A stretch of 64,000 nt of DNA from Bordetella petrii (GCA_017745595.1 WMBV01000009.1:100008-164007); one strand, 5' to 3'. Shown: positions 31,570 through 41,445, numbered from the stretch's first letter. Made by a program: numbers and translations. The notes: a model not told the origin generated them from the sequence alone.

Positions 31570-32985
31570 CTATCCGCGCTGCAGGGCGTGGGCGGCGGCC
31601 CGCCAACTGATGGTGGCCGACTTCGTCAGCCCCCCGACATAGCCAGAGTGCTCCCCGCCCTCGAAACCGCCCGTGCAGCACCCTGACGCGTACAGGCCCG
31701 CGATGACTTCGCCGTCGGGACGCAACACCCTGCCGTAGCCATCGATGGCGATTCCCCCCATGGTGAACGTAATGCCCGGCACCAGCCGGACAGCATGGTA
31801 CGGAGCGTGCAACAGCGGCCTGGCAGCCGCCCCGGTGCGCGGCGGCACCAGCGCACCGGCAGCGCCCTGCGCCAGGGCTTCGTTATAGGTCGACACGGTC
31901 TGCGCCAGGCCCGCGGCATCCACGCCCACCTTGGCGGCCAGATCTTGCAGCGAGCCAGCCGATTCGATCGTGCCGCCCGACAGCGGCAGATGAGGGTTGG
32001 CCGGCAGAATGAATTCGGTGGCGGGCCCTTCCCAGATGGCGCGGTCGAATATCAGCACCGTGCCTTGCGGATCGGCCAGGCGCGCCAGGGCGTTGGTCAT
32101 GTACACGCCGCCCAGCCCTTCATCCATCACCCGGCAACCGTCGCGGCCGACCACCACACCGGCGCCTGCCAGCATATCCATAATGGGGTAAGGCCACAGC
32201 CGGTCGTTGTCGAGCGCGTCCTGGCACAGCAGATGGCCATAAATATTCTGCATGCCTACCAGGGCGGCGCCCGCCTCTTCGGCCAGGCGGATCGCGTCGC
32301 CACGGCTGACGCCGGCGCCGCGCTGCTTCAGTTTCTCGGGCGCGGGGCTCACATACTGCTTCAGCATGTCGAGGTTGGCCTGGAAACCGCCGTCGGCCAG
32401 CATCACCAGATCGGCCTGCAGCGTGCCACGCTCGCCGTGGCGTTCATACTCAGCACCTATGCAGCGGCCTTGCCCGGCCAGCAGGCGAGTCACCCGGGCG
32501 CCGCGCAGCAGCCTGCCTTTGTGCGCCTCGAGATGATGGCGCAGCGTGCGCAGCAGCATATCGCCGCCCCTTCCTTGCCAATGCAGGCCTGGCTGCATCA
32601 GGCTGGGCGGCGCCAGAAAATGCTGCCGCCAGGCATCCGGGCCGGCTTTCATCAAGCGTATGCCCTTGGCCTGCAGCCACCGGACGGCGTGGCGCGCGTC
32701 TCCGGCGATCGCTTCGGTCAGTGCGTCGGCGGCAAAGCCTTGCGTGGCCGCCTTGATGGCGGCCGCCAAGTCTTCGGCCGGCTCATCGATGTCGTGGAAG
32801 CACAGATGGAAAGCGCCGCCCGTGTAGCGGGTATTGCAGCGGTACAGTTCGTCGTCGCCCTGTTCGAGCACGGTGACCTCGCCGCCCAGTTCCGCCGCGC
32901 GCGCGGCGAACACCATGCCGGCGATGCCGCCGCCCATGACCGCAATACGCAATGGCGGGCGCCGCGCCAGGTCATTGGCAGTCAT
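31570..32985 (-). CDS. FAD-dependent dehydrogenase (fumarate reductase / tricarballylate dehydrogenase-like)
   Basis: A 471-residue flavoprotein of the FAD_binding_2 family. It has an N-terminal dinucleotide fold (IAVMGGGIAGMVFAARAAELGGEVTVLEQ), a central catalytic part, and the C-terminal FAD segment PGITFTMGGIAIDGYGRVLRPDGEVIAGLYASGCCTGGFEGGEHSGYVGGLTK. The family oxidises or reduces C-C bonds next to carbonyl or carboxyl groups (tricarballylate, 3-ketosteroids, fumarate). The exact reaction is unknown. It overlaps the small membrane gene upstream (ATGA) and is the last gene of the ABC-transporter operon. Confidence 0.82.
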   Translation of the reverse strand: MTANDLARRPPLRIAVMGGGIAGMVFAARAAELGGEVTVLEQGDDELYRCNTRYTGGAFHLCFHDIDEPAEDLAAAIKAATQGFAADALTEAIAGDARHAVRWLQAKGIRLMKAGPDAWRQHFLAPPSLMQPGLHWQGRGGDMLLRTLRHHLEAHKGRLLRGARVTRLLAGQGRCIGAEYERHGERGTLQADLVMLADGGFQANLDMLKQYVSPAPEKLKQRGAGVSRGDAIRLAEEAGAALVGMQNIYGHLLCQDALDNDRLWPYPIMDMLAGAGVVVGRDGCRVMDEGLGGVYMTNALARLADPQGTVLIFDRAIWEGPATEFILPANPHLPLSGGTIESAGSLQDLAAKVGVDAAGLAQTVSTYNEALAQGAAGALVPPRTGAAARPLLHAPYHAVRLVPGITFTMGGIAIDGYGRVLRPDGEVIAGLYASGCCTGGFEGGEHSGYVGGLTKSATISWRAAAHALQRG

Positions 32986-33224
32986 TTGGGCAGCAACATG
33001 TCGGTTATGAGCTGCACCATCTCGACCAACGCGCGTCCCACCACGAAAACCATCACGGCCGCCGCAATGACGATAGCGCCCGGAATAGCCGACGCCATTT
33101 GCCACACCATCGCGAGCCCGGCCGCCAGCAGCCCGATGGCAATCGCCAGCACCAGATTGCGGCCATGCCGCGCCACAAAGCGCAGCATGGGGTAATGGGG
33201 AATATTCAAGGGTAATGCTTGCAT
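32982..33224 (-). CDS. Small membrane protein, two helices
   Basis: An 80-residue protein with two hydrophobic segments (LVLAIAIGLLAAGLAMVWQMA and AIVIAAAVMVFVVGRALVEMV in part). I do not recognise a family. Because TcuA-type dehydrogenases often pair with a membrane electron-transfer partner, it could anchor the FAD enzyme encoded just downstream, but it has no haem or Fe-S ligands. Start and stop overlap both neighbours, so translation is coupled. Confidence 0.6.
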   Translation of the reverse strand: MQALPLNIPHYPMLRFVARHGRNLVLAIAIGLLAAGLAMVWQMASAIPGAIVIAAAVMVFVVGRALVEMVQLITDMLLPK

Positions 33225-34048
33225 TACAGACCGCCCCTATCAAGAAAAGACATGACGCGTGCCGCCACTGTGCCGGGCTGCTGTAGCGGCGGGAAATGAG
33301 CGGCGTTGGCCACGGCTTCGAATTGCGCGCCGGGGATCCGCGCGGCCAGTGCCGCGCCGAATTCCGGCGGCCAGATGAAATCGTGTTCGCCCGTCAGCAC
33401 CAGCGTGCGGGCCGCGATGCGCGCGTATTCGCCGTCCGACAGGCTGAACGCCGCCAGGGCCTCTGAATGCATCGCATACGAAATCGGTGCGTTGCTGGTA
33501 AAACGCTCCAGGTACTGGCCCCAGTCGTTGCCGGGCTGCTGCTCCAGCAGCCCTTTGAACGCGTTGCGATAACTGGCCTGGGCCACCACCCGCATCCCGT
33601 CTGTGCGGACCTTGCCCGCACGGTTCAACAGGTAGCTGCTGCTGTTCTGGTCGATAGACGGCGTACCGTCGCACAACACCAGCGCATTCAGGCGGTTGCC
33701 GTGGCGCACCGCCACATGCGCGGCGGTCACGGCGCCCATGGCCAGGCCCATCAGAGCAAAGCGCCCGTTTATGCCCACGGCCCCTGCAAACCGGACGGTG
33801 TCGTCGGCCAGGTCCCACAACGTGAAAGGCTGCGTCGTGTGTTCGGACTGCCCCGCGCAGCGCTGGTCGAATGCGTACACGTCGTAGCGCTCACGCAGCC
33901 GCTCGGCGAAGGGTGTCCAGGTTTCCAGCCTGCCGCCCAGTTCGTGCAGCAGCAACAGCGCCGGCGCGCCCTCGGGGCCTGTAAAACGCCGGTAGTGCAG
34001 GCTGAGCGGCGGTGCCTGGTCCGCCGCGGCAAGCGATATGTAGGGCAT
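33224..34048 (-). CDS. Alpha/beta-hydrolase fold protein lacking the nucleophilic serine
   Basis: A 274-residue protein resembling 3-oxoadipate enol-lactonase and related hydrolases: LLLLHELGGRLETWTPF with the oxyanion-loop region, DQRCAGQSEHTTQPFTL, acid-region RTLVLTGEHDFIWPPEFG and a C-terminal His in AHFPPLQQP. The nucleophile elbow reads GLAMG where G-x-S-x-G is expected: Ala103 (codon GCC, 33740-33742) replaces Ser. It may be a non-hydrolytic lyase or a binding protein, or simply inactive. It lies in the ABC-transporter operon, three bases after the last transporter gene. Confidence 0.8.
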   Translation of the reverse strand: MPYISLAAADQAPPLSLHYRRFTGPEGAPALLLLHELGGRLETWTPFAERLRERYDVYAFDQRCAGQSEHTTQPFTLWDLADDTVRFAGAVGINGRFALMGLAMGAVTAAHVAVRHGNRLNALVLCDGTPSIDQNSSSYLLNRAGKVRTDGMRVVAQASYRNAFKGLLEQQPGNDWGQYLERFTSNAPISYAMHSEALAAFSLSDGEYARIAARTLVLTGEHDFIWPPEFGAALAARIPGAQFEAVANAAHFPPLQQPGTVAARVMSFLDRGGL

Positions 34049-34050
34049 GG

Positions 34051-34768
34051 TCAGCTCACGTTTTCCTTTGAGCCTATGCCGAAATAGGCATTGACGACAT
34101 CCGGGTTGTTGGACAGTTCTTCGGCCGACCCCGAAAGCTCTACCGAGCCATTCTCGATAACGTAGGCCCGGTCCACGAAAGACAGCACCGAACGCACGTT
34201 CTGCTCGACGATCAGTACCGTGACCCCCTGATCGCGTATGCCGGCAATGGCCTGGAAAAGCTGCTTGACGATAGTGGGCGCCAGGCCCAGCGAGGGCTCG
34301 TCCAGCAGCAGCATCCGCGGCGCCGACATGAGCCCGCGCCCGATCGCCACCATCTGCTGCTCGCCCCCCGACAGCGTGCCGCACAACTGGCCGCGCCGTT
34401 CGTGCAGCTTGGGAAATAGCTGGAACACCCGTTCAAGGTTCTCGGTGCGCCGGCTGCGGGCGCGCGGCGTGGAAACGCCCACCAGCAAGGTGTCAAGCAC
34501 CGTCATCTGGGGAAATAGCTGGCGCCCCTCGGGCACGCACACCAGCCCCAGGCCCACCATCTGGCTGGGCGAAAACCCGGTGGTATCCCGGCCGTCGAAC
34601 CGCACGGTGCCCCCCACCGGTGCAATCAGCCCCGAAACGGCCCGCATGGTGGTCGTCTTGCCCGCGCCGTTGGAACCGACCAGCGCCACCACCTCGCGGT
34701 CGCCCACGTGGAAATCCAGCCCGTGCAACACCGAAAACAAGCCATAGCCCGCCCGTAGGCCGGCCACC

Positions 34769-34785
<17 letters not shown>
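34051..34785 (-). CDS. livF: Branched-chain amino-acid-type ABC transporter ATPase (LivF family)
   Basis: A 244-residue ATPase of the HAAT importer family. Walker A GSNGAGKTTTMRAVSG, signature LSGGEQQMVAIGRGLM, Walker B RMLLLDEPSLGLAP, and the H-loop region are all present. In the family one LivF and one LivG drive import through LivHM. The neighbourhood suggests the cargo is an organic or aromatic acid rather than leucine. It overlaps the livG-like gene by 17 bases. Confidence 0.92.
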
Positions 34786-35491
<706 letters not shown>

Positions 35492-35492
35492 G

Positions 35493-36527
35493 TCAAACCT
35501 CTTGGGTTGCGCCCACCGGCGGCCGGGTGGCTTTGCGGTCGATGCGCCGGTGCAGCAATTGCCCGATGATGCCGCGCGGGAACACCAGCAGAACCACTAC
35601 GAAGAACAACCCGTAGATCATCTGCGCCAGCGCCGACACCGACGTGGTGCCAAACGTGCTGCCCACGGCAATCAGCGTTTCTTGCACAATGACGACCAGA
35701 ATGCCGCCCAGGAAAGGCCCCAGCGCCGTCCCCCGGCCACCCAGCACCGCTCCCATTACCATGAACAGCGTAATGGTCAGTGAAAGGTCGTAGCCGGGCT
35801 CTACATAGCGCACCAGACCCGCGTACACCACTCCCCCCACGCAGGTCAGGCCCGCGCTGATGACGAACGACAGCCGCTTGATGGCGTTGACATCGACGCC
35901 CAGCGCCCGCGCGCCGTCTTCTTGTTCGCGCAGCGCCACCAGGTCGTAGCCCAGCTTGCAGCGTTCGAGGACCAGGCTGCCCAGGGCCAGCGCGATGGAC
36001 ATGCCCAGAAAGATATAGAAGAACGGCAGGTCGGAGCCGAAGCTGAAATTGCGCGCGCCTTCCAGGGCGGGAATCTGCAGGCCCTGCGAGCGCCCCATGG
36101 CGTCGCTATTGATGACCAGGATGCGGGCGATCTCGGCCAGCAGCAACGTGCCCACGGCAAAGTAAATGCCGCGCAGCGCGTAGCGGAAGCAGATCGACGC
36201 AATAATCCATGCCAGCGCCACCGATACCGCCACGGCCAGCGGCAGCGCCGCCACCAGGGGCACGTCCTGCAGCCGCGCCAGCAAGGCCACGGAATACGAT
36301 CCAATTGCGAAGAACAAAGCGTGGCCCAGCGACATCTGGCCGGCATAGCCGCCAATCAGGTTCCAGCTGGCGGCCAGGTAGCCGCACAGCAACCCCATGG
36401 TCATCACCCGCGTGTAATACGGGTTGATCCACGGCGCCGCAACCGCGGCTGCCGCCGCGACAGCCGCGGCGATCAGCCATAACCCGGCTCCCTGCTGGCG
36501 GAATGAATCTGTCAGTTTCGAAAACAT
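35493..36527 (-). CDS. livM: ABC transporter permease (LivM family)
   Basis: A 344-residue inner-membrane permease with about nine to ten transmembrane helices. Conserved landmarks are WNLIGGYAGQMSLGHALFFAIGSYSVALL and the EAA-like GARALGVDVNAIKRLSFVISAGLTCVGGVVYA and GGRGTALGPFLGGILVVIVQE. It pairs with the LivH-type permease encoded upstream. Confidence 0.92.
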   Translation of the reverse strand: MFSKLTDSFRQQGAGLWLIAAAVAAAAAVAAPWINPYYTRVMTMGLLCGYLAASWNLIGGYAGQMSLGHALFFAIGSYSVALLARLQDVPLVAALPLAVAVSVALAWIIASICFRYALRGIYFAVGTLLLAEIARILVINSDAMGRSQGLQIPALEGARNFSFGSDLPFFYIFLGMSIALALGSLVLERCKLGYDLVALREQEDGARALGVDVNAIKRLSFVISAGLTCVGGVVYAGLVRYVEPGYDLSLTITLFMVMGAVLGGRGTALGPFLGGILVVIVQETLIAVGSTFGTTSVSALAQMIYGLFFVVVLLVFPRGIIGQLLHRRIDRKATRPPVGATQEV

Positions 36528-36539
36528 AGTCTTCCGTGC

Positions 36540-37415
36540 TCAGGATTTGATCGCGCTGATCAGCCCGTTGGGACGGATCAGGAAGATGAGGAAAACCAGC
36601 GCATAGACAATGGCCAGCGCCAGATCGCCATAGCCGGTCACCTGCGAAACCGCAATGATGATGCCCACGATCAACCCGCCCAGGATGCTGCCGCTCATGC
36701 TGCCTATGCCCCCCAGCACCGACACCACCACCGCTACCAGCGAATACTCGAAAGCGCGTTCGGGGAAGATCGGCGCCATGGTGGCCAGCGCGGTGCCGCT
36801 GACGGCGGCGCAAGCCGCGGCGATACCCAGCGCCACGGCCGACAGATGCTCGACGTTCAGCCCCGCCACCCGCGCCCCCGTGGGATTCTGTGCGCAGGCG
36901 TGCAGCTTGCGCCCCAGATCGGTACGGGTCAGCATCAAGTGCAGCAGTATCAACACCAGCAACGACATGGCGGCCGCCGCGATCTGGGTGTACTGCAGAA
37001 ATACCGGACCGATAATCAGCGAATGCTGCAGGCTGTCTTCGGTGAGCGAGTGCGCGTCGGTGGAAAAGAAGAACTGCGCCAGGTACTGGAAGGCGATCAG
37101 CAGCCCGATAGAAAACAGTATCTGGCTGTCTTCCGGCGTACTGAGCGAGCGGCTGATCAGCCACCGATGCAGGAAATAGCCAATGGCGAACGCCACGGGT
37201 GCGATCGCCAGCAGCCCCACGTAGGGGTTGATGCCGGTGGCCTTCCAAAGCATGTACGACGCGTACATCGACCACAGGACGACGGCGCCATGCTGGAAAT
37301 TCACCACCCGCGACACCCCCAGGGCGAGATTGAAGCCGGTGGACAAGAGGGCCAGTATCAGGCCCCCCAATACACCGCTCACGGCGCCTACCAATAACAG
37401 GGTCAATAGCATCAT
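36540..37415 (-). CDS. livH: ABC transporter permease (LivH family)
   Basis: A 291-residue inner-membrane permease with about eight helices: GLILALLSTGFNLALGVSRVVNFQHGAVVLW near the N-terminus, the loop LGRKLHACAQNPTGARVAGLNVEHLSAVALGIAAACAAVSG and GGIGSMSGSILGGLIVGII near the C-terminus. Two adjacent ATG codons (37415, 37412) can serve as start. It lies 21 bases after the binding-protein gene. Confidence 0.92.
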   Translation of the reverse strand: MMLLTLLLVGAVSGVLGGLILALLSTGFNLALGVSRVVNFQHGAVVLWSMYASYMLWKATGINPYVGLLAIAPVAFAIGYFLHRWLISRSLSTPEDSQILFSIGLLIAFQYLAQFFFSTDAHSLTEDSLQHSLIIGPVFLQYTQIAAAAMSLLVLILLHLMLTRTDLGRKLHACAQNPTGARVAGLNVEHLSAVALGIAAACAAVSGTALATMAPIFPERAFEYSLVAVVVSVLGGIGSMSGSILGGLIVGIIIAVSQVTGYGDLALAIVYALVFLIFLIRPNGLISAIKS

Positions 37416-37436
37416 GGCTCTCGGCTGTGCCGCGGG

Positions 37437-38729
37437 TCAGGCGCGCTTGGACCAGGCGGGCATCGGCCATACGGGCTGCGTCGTGGCAATGCCGGCCGGA
37501 TAGACGATACGCTGCTGTCCGTCGCGCAACTGCATTACCAGACCCTTGGCCTTGACGTTGTCGCCCGCCTGGTCGAATTTGACCCCGTCTCGCAATACGA
37601 ACGGATTTCCGCCCGCTTCGAGGTCAGTGGCGCGCAATGCCTCTGTCAGCGATTCCCGGCTGAGGTCCGAGCAACGCTCGAGCGCGTCGTACAGCGCGCC
37701 CACGCACGTCACGGCCAGCGACGCCTGATCATCCAGGTCGCGGCGGTATTTGGCCTTGTAAGCGTCAGAGTAGGTAGCCAGCAGCGGATTTTTGGCGACC
37801 AGTTCCGGCACAAACCCCACCGCGTCGGTCACGTAGTCGGCATCTTTCTTCAGGTTCTCTACATACTCGGGGGTGTATGGGGCGCCCGCGATGTGTACCG
37901 ATGCAATAAGGTCGTAGTTCAGCGTTTTCATCGCCCGCATGACCTGGATGCCGTCGGGCGCGAAAAGCGCATGGAAAATCAGGTCCACACCCGAGAGCTT
38001 CAGCCGTTGCAGCAACGGGAGAAAATCGCTGACCTTGCCGGCGGGAAACGACACGTTCTCTTGCAGGGCCCAGTCGGTTTGCTTGAGCCTGCCCAGCGCG
38101 CCCTGGATAGCGTCCTGGCTGAAGGTCGAATCGTCGGCCATGGTGGCCACCTTGCGCGGCTTGGTACCCGTCGCCTTGATCATCTCTTCCGCGAAATCGA
38201 CTGCCGTTCCCGCCAGGTGGCTGGCCTTGGCACCGATGCGAAAGAAATACTTCATGCCGCGGTTGGTCAGCGAATCGCCCAGGTCAGTACTGATCATCGG
38301 GGTGCGGGCTTTCTCGGATACGGCGCTGCCCACCATGGTCGCGCCACTGGTAGCGTTGCCGATAACCGCCAGCACGTTGTTTACCTGAATGACCCGTTCG
38401 GTCTGCGTGCCGGCCATTTGCGGGTTGCTTTGGTGATCGACCGAGATCAGGTCGATCTGGGCGCCGCCCTTGGACTTGATGCCGCCAGAAGCGTTGATCT
38501 GCTCCACGGCCAGCCGTACCGCGTCGTTGACGGGAATGCCCCAGGGGCCGGCGCGGCCGGTCAGGCCCACTACCACCGCAACCGGTATGCGTTGGGGCTG
38601 CTGCGCGCGGACAATGCCCGGAAACGCCATGGCGGCGGCCAGCCCCGCCGTACCCAGCGTGACCCGCCGGCGTGTTTCGTTGATCTGCGCGGCCGCGAGC
38701 AAGCGGTTGACGCTGCGTGGTTGTCTCAT
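37437..38729 (-). CDS. Periplasmic substrate-binding protein of the HAAT ABC importer
   Basis: A 430-residue type I periplasmic binding protein (peripla_BP_6). The N-terminus has a twin-arginine-like export signal (RRRVTLGTAGLAAAMAFPGIVRAQ) about 20 residues in, followed by the mature start QRIPVAVVVGLTGRAGPWGIPVNDAVRLAVEQINASGG. Proteins of this kind bind branched amino acids, amides or aromatic acids; this one clusters with CoA-dependent catabolic genes. It is the first gene of the operon and carries a GAATG-N6-CATTC site 38 bases upstream of the start. Confidence 0.9.
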   Translation of the reverse strand: MRQPRSVNRLLAAAQINETRRRVTLGTAGLAAAMAFPGIVRAQQPQRIPVAVVVGLTGRAGPWGIPVNDAVRLAVEQINASGGIKSKGGAQIDLISVDHQSNPQMAGTQTERVIQVNNVLAVIGNATSGATMVGSAVSEKARTPMISTDLGDSLTNRGMKYFFRIGAKASHLAGTAVDFAEEMIKATGTKPRKVATMADDSTFSQDAIQGALGRLKQTDWALQENVSFPAGKVSDFLPLLQRLKLSGVDLIFHALFAPDGIQVMRAMKTLNYDLIASVHIAGAPYTPEYVENLKKDADYVTDAVGFVPELVAKNPLLATYSDAYKAKYRRDLDDQASLAVTCVGALYDALERCSDLSRESLTEALRATDLEAGGNPFVLRDGVKFDQAGDNVKAKGLVMQLRDGQQRIVYPAGIATTQPVWPMPAWSKRA

Positions 38730-38766
38730 CCTGAGCCTCTCTTAAATGGAGTATGAATCCGAAATC

Positions 38767-38782
38767 GAATGACTATTCATTC
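38767..38782. promoter_or_regulatory. Operator 1 of the islet regulator: GAATG-ACTATT-CATTC
   Basis: A perfect 5-bp-arm palindrome with 6-base spacer, 38 bases upstream of the binding-protein start and in the divergent interval (38730-39016) shared with tetR. Three further copies lie near 46.71, 47.46 and 48.43 kb, all in promoters or ends of islet genes. Confidence 0.6.
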
Positions 38783-39016
38783 ATTATTCCGGCGGGCCTC
38801 CACCCTGTCAATCGGAAGCCATGCAGAAAACGCTAATGGAAATCCCGTAGAGATCGGGCGCCATGGACGAAATTCGCGCGAAAATCTGGCGCCTCGGTGA
38901 ACATTGGTTCATAATGCCTGTCAGCCTGGAGGTAATGTGCAGCGGCCGCGACCCCCACTCCAGGTGTACGGTCTACAGCGGCGCCATCGAAACTGCCGCA
39001 GGAGCTCCCCATCAAA

Positions 39017-39754
39017 ATGCAAAATACCGTCGACGAATCCGCTCTGGTGACGCGGCGCCGCGCTCAATTGGTCAAGGCCGCAATCAAGCTTTTTTCACGC
39101 ATGGGGTATCACGCGGCTACTGTCAAGGACATAGCCGATGAAGCCGGCGTCAGCGCCGGGCTGATGTACCAGTACGTGTCCGACAAGCAAGACCTGCTCT
39201 TCCTGGCGCTGCAGCATATCGTTCAGCGCAACAAAGAAGAAGTGCCTTCCGCCCTGCAGGGCGTCGAAGACCCGATCGCGCGCGTGTACCGCGCCATTGA
39301 CGCCTATGCCCGCGTAATTGCGGCCAATCAGCAAGCCGTGCTGCTGACCTACCGCGAAACCAAATCGCTCAAGCCCGAATACATCGAGCAAATGAAAGAG
39401 CTCGAGATCGAAACCAACCAGCTAATCGAAGAATGCATCAAAGACTGCGTGCGGGCGGGTTACCTGGCGCAAACCAATGTAGAGCTGTTGGCCTACCGCA
39501 TTATCGTGGCCGCGCACGCATGGCCGTTGAAGCACTGGCGCCTGCGCCATATCGTCACGCTGGACGAATACCTGGACCAGGCTATCCATGCCCCCTGGAA
39601 AGGCCTGCTATTGCCGCGCGGCACCAGCCGGTATGAAGAACTGCGCCGCACCGGCGAGCTCAATCCCACCAACGTCGCCAACGAATCCGAAGAAGACGAG
39701 GCCGCCCCCGCCGCCGCGCCGAAGAAACGCACCCGCCGTACCCGCGCCGCGTAG
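39017..39754 (+). CDS. TetR-family transcriptional regulator
   Basis: A 245-residue regulator. The N-terminal helix-turn-helix is RRRAQLVKAAIKLFSRMGYHAATVKDIADEAGVSAGLMYQYVSDKQDLLFLAL. The ligand domain contains AVLLTYRETKSLKPEYIEQMKELE, similar to the TetR_C regulators of acyl-CoA catabolism (FadR/KstR2-like). The C-terminus ends with an acidic then basic tail (EESEEDEAAPAAAPKKRTRRTRAA in part). It is the only regulator in the islet, divergent from the ABC operon, so it most likely binds the GAATG-N6-CATTC sites and responds to an acyl-CoA. Confidence 0.9.
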   Translation: MQNTVDESALVTRRRAQLVKAAIKLFSRMGYHAATVKDIADEAGVSAGLMYQYVSDKQDLLFLALQHIVQRNKEEVPSALQGVEDPIARVYRAIDAYARVIAANQQAVLLTYRETKSLKPEYIEQMKELEIETNQLIEECIKDCVRAGYLAQTNVELLAYRIIVAAHAWPLKHWRLRHIVTLDEYLDQAIHAPWKGLLLPRGTSRYEELRRTGELNPTNVANESEEDEAAPAAAPKKRTRRTRAA

Positions 39755-39763
39755 GTCGGCGTA

Positions 39764-39794
39764 GGTGTCGGGCTCCCGCAGGGTGCCCGACGCC
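39764..39794. repeat. Dispersed palindromic repeat
   Basis: Arms GGTGTCGGGC and GCCCGACGCC around loop TCCCGCAGGGT (identical to the loop at 18482-18492), between the convergent tetR and DUF35 genes. It may act as their terminator. Confidence 0.75.
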
Positions 39795-39808
39795 GATCAG
39801 CCACCCGC

Positions 39809-40249
39809 TCAGCTCAGGCTCTCCGGCACGAAGTAGAAATCGGCGATCGTACGGATGTCGGGCAAGTACTTCGCCCGCACCCGTGTGCCCTTGGGCAATC
39901 CGTCCGGGCCCGCCGCCACGAACGCCTTGATGCATGTATCGGCGCCATCGGGCCGCACCAGGGCGGTGGCGAACGGCATGCCTACGTGCTCAAGGTGTTG
40001 CGGCACCTGTGGCAGCAGCACACTGGTAAGCACTTCGCCCTTGCCGCTCAGCGCGAACGCTTCGGCTGGCTCATAGCACTTCGAACATATCGGCCGCAAC
40101 GGCACCCACACAAAGCCGCATCCGGTACAACGGCTGGCAGTCAGGATCTTGTTCTGCAGGCCGTGGAAATACGCCGACTGCCCGCCGTAGCTGAGCCTAT
40201 ACCGGTAGATGTCTTCGATTTCAACTTCGAAAATGTCCGCTACGCTCAT
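39809..40249 (-). CDS. DUF35 OB-fold / zinc-ribbon acyl-CoA-binding protein
   Basis: A 146-residue protein with an N-terminal helix, a rubredoxin-like zinc ribbon (CTGCGFVWVPLRPICSKC, four Cys) and a C-terminal OB fold (KGEVLTSVLL ... GTRVRAKYL). DUF35 proteins form tight complexes with thiolase-fold enzymes and help bind the acyl-CoA, as in Ltp2-ChsH2 retro-aldolases of steroid degradation and in archaeal HMG-CoA synthase/thiolase. Its ATG overlaps the stop of the thiolase-fold gene (ATGA), which supports a stoichiometric complex. Confidence 0.88.
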   Translation of the reverse strand: MSVADIFEVEIEDIYRYRLSYGGQSAYFHGLQNKILTASRCTGCGFVWVPLRPICSKCYEPAEAFALSGKGEVLTSVLLPQVPQHLEHVGMPFATALVRPDGADTCIKAFVAAGPDGLPKGTRVRAKYLPDIRTIADFYFVPESLS

Positions 40250-41445
40250 GATTTCCCCAATACGATGGTGCAGCTCTGAGAAATGCCGGGGCCGCCGATG
40301 GCCGAGAAAATGGCCCGTCCCTTGTTGATGGGCACCTGCGTGCCGCCGGCCCGGCCACGCAGCTGCTGCACGATTTCACCTACGCGCGAAATACCGGAAC
40401 ATCCGGCTACGTGCCCGCAGCCCATCATGCCCCCCGAAGGGTTCACCGGCATAGGCCCCGAGCGTTCGGTAAAGCCTTCGTCGATCAGCCTTCCGCCCTG
40501 TCCCGGCTCGCACAGGCCCAGCTCGGCATAGCTCATCAGTTCGACTCCGCTGAGCAGATCGTGCGTCTCGATGAAGTCGAGCTGCTTCAGAGGGTCGGTC
40601 ACGCCCGCCATGGCATAGGCGCGCTGCGCCGACTGCTGCTGGCACGCCAGCCGGCCGAGCTGGTCGAAGTCGGGCATGTAGCTGCGCAGATTGGAAGCGC
40701 CCGCGCCTTCGATCCAGATCGGGTCGTCGCAGATCTCGCGCGCGCGGTCCTCCGATGCCAGAATCAACGCGGCCGCCCCCTCGCTGTACAGGCAGCAATC
40801 AAACATTTTGATGGGCCCGGCGATACGCCGCGAGTTCATGACTTCGTCGACGCTGAGCTTCATGCCGCTTTGTGCAAGCGGATTGGTCAGCGCATTGCCG
40901 TGGTTCTTCACCGAAACCTTGGCCATCTGCTCTTCGGTGGGCGCCCCGTAGCGGTCGATATGCGCCTGCACGGCGAAGCCGAAATTCGCCGCCGCCAGCG
41001 GTTCGACCGGCACTTCCCAGTTTGTGTCCAGGTCCAGCATGATCGCCTTCAGAAAGGCCGACGAGCGCTTGTTCTGCTGTGGATCCCAGAGATCCATGCC
41101 TTTGCCCGAACCCACCACCAGCGTCACGTCGGACATGCCAGACAGGATCTCGACCATGCCCTGGCGCACCGACATGGCGCCGGTTACCGCGCCGGCGCTG
41201 ACGTGCACCGACGACTTGCCCGCCATGCCGATGTAGTCTTGCATGGTGGTGCTGGGGCAGCATTGCCGGACCCAGGCGACCATCAGGTCGGACAGCCCCC
41301 ACACCACGTGGTCCACGTCGCTGGGCGACAACCTTGCATCGGCCAGCGCCGCCTTGGTCACGTCCAGGGCCAGCTCGTAATATGTCTTGTCGGCGTAACG
41401 AACCCGCCACGGAATCAGGCCTACGCCTACGATGCCTACTTTCAA
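40246..41445 (-). CDS. Thiolase-fold (SCP2/Ltp2-like) protein without the catalytic cysteine, probable retro-aldolase
   Basis: A 399-residue thiolase-superfamily protein. Typical landmarks are KVGIVGVGLIPW, VKNHGNALTNPLAQSGMKLS, FIETHDLLSGVELMSYAELGL and MMGCGHVAGCSGISRVGEIVQQLRG. At the nucleophile site, where thiolases have C-A-S-G, this protein has AVTG (Ala86). The same loss is seen in Ltp2-type aldolases, which cleave beta-hydroxyacyl-CoA with a DUF35 partner. A retro-aldol reaction is therefore more likely than thiolysis (inference). TTG start with AAGGAG six bases upstream. Confidence 0.83.
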   Translation of the reverse strand: MKVGIVGVGLIPWRVRYADKTYYELALDVTKAALADARLSPSDVDHVVWGLSDLMVAWVRQCCPSTTMQDYIGMAGKSSVHVSAGAVTGAMSVRQGMVEILSGMSDVTLVVGSGKGMDLWDPQQNKRSSAFLKAIMLDLDTNWEVPVEPLAAANFGFAVQAHIDRYGAPTEEQMAKVSVKNHGNALTNPLAQSGMKLSVDEVMNSRRIAGPIKMFDCCLYSEGAAALILASEDRAREICDDPIWIEGAGASNLRSYMPDFDQLGRLACQQQSAQRAYAMAGVTDPLKQLDFIETHDLLSGVELMSYAELGLCEPGQGGRLIDEGFTERSGPMPVNPSGGMMGCGHVAGCSGISRVGEIVQQLRGRAGGTQVPINKGRAIFSAIGGPGISQSCTIVLGKS

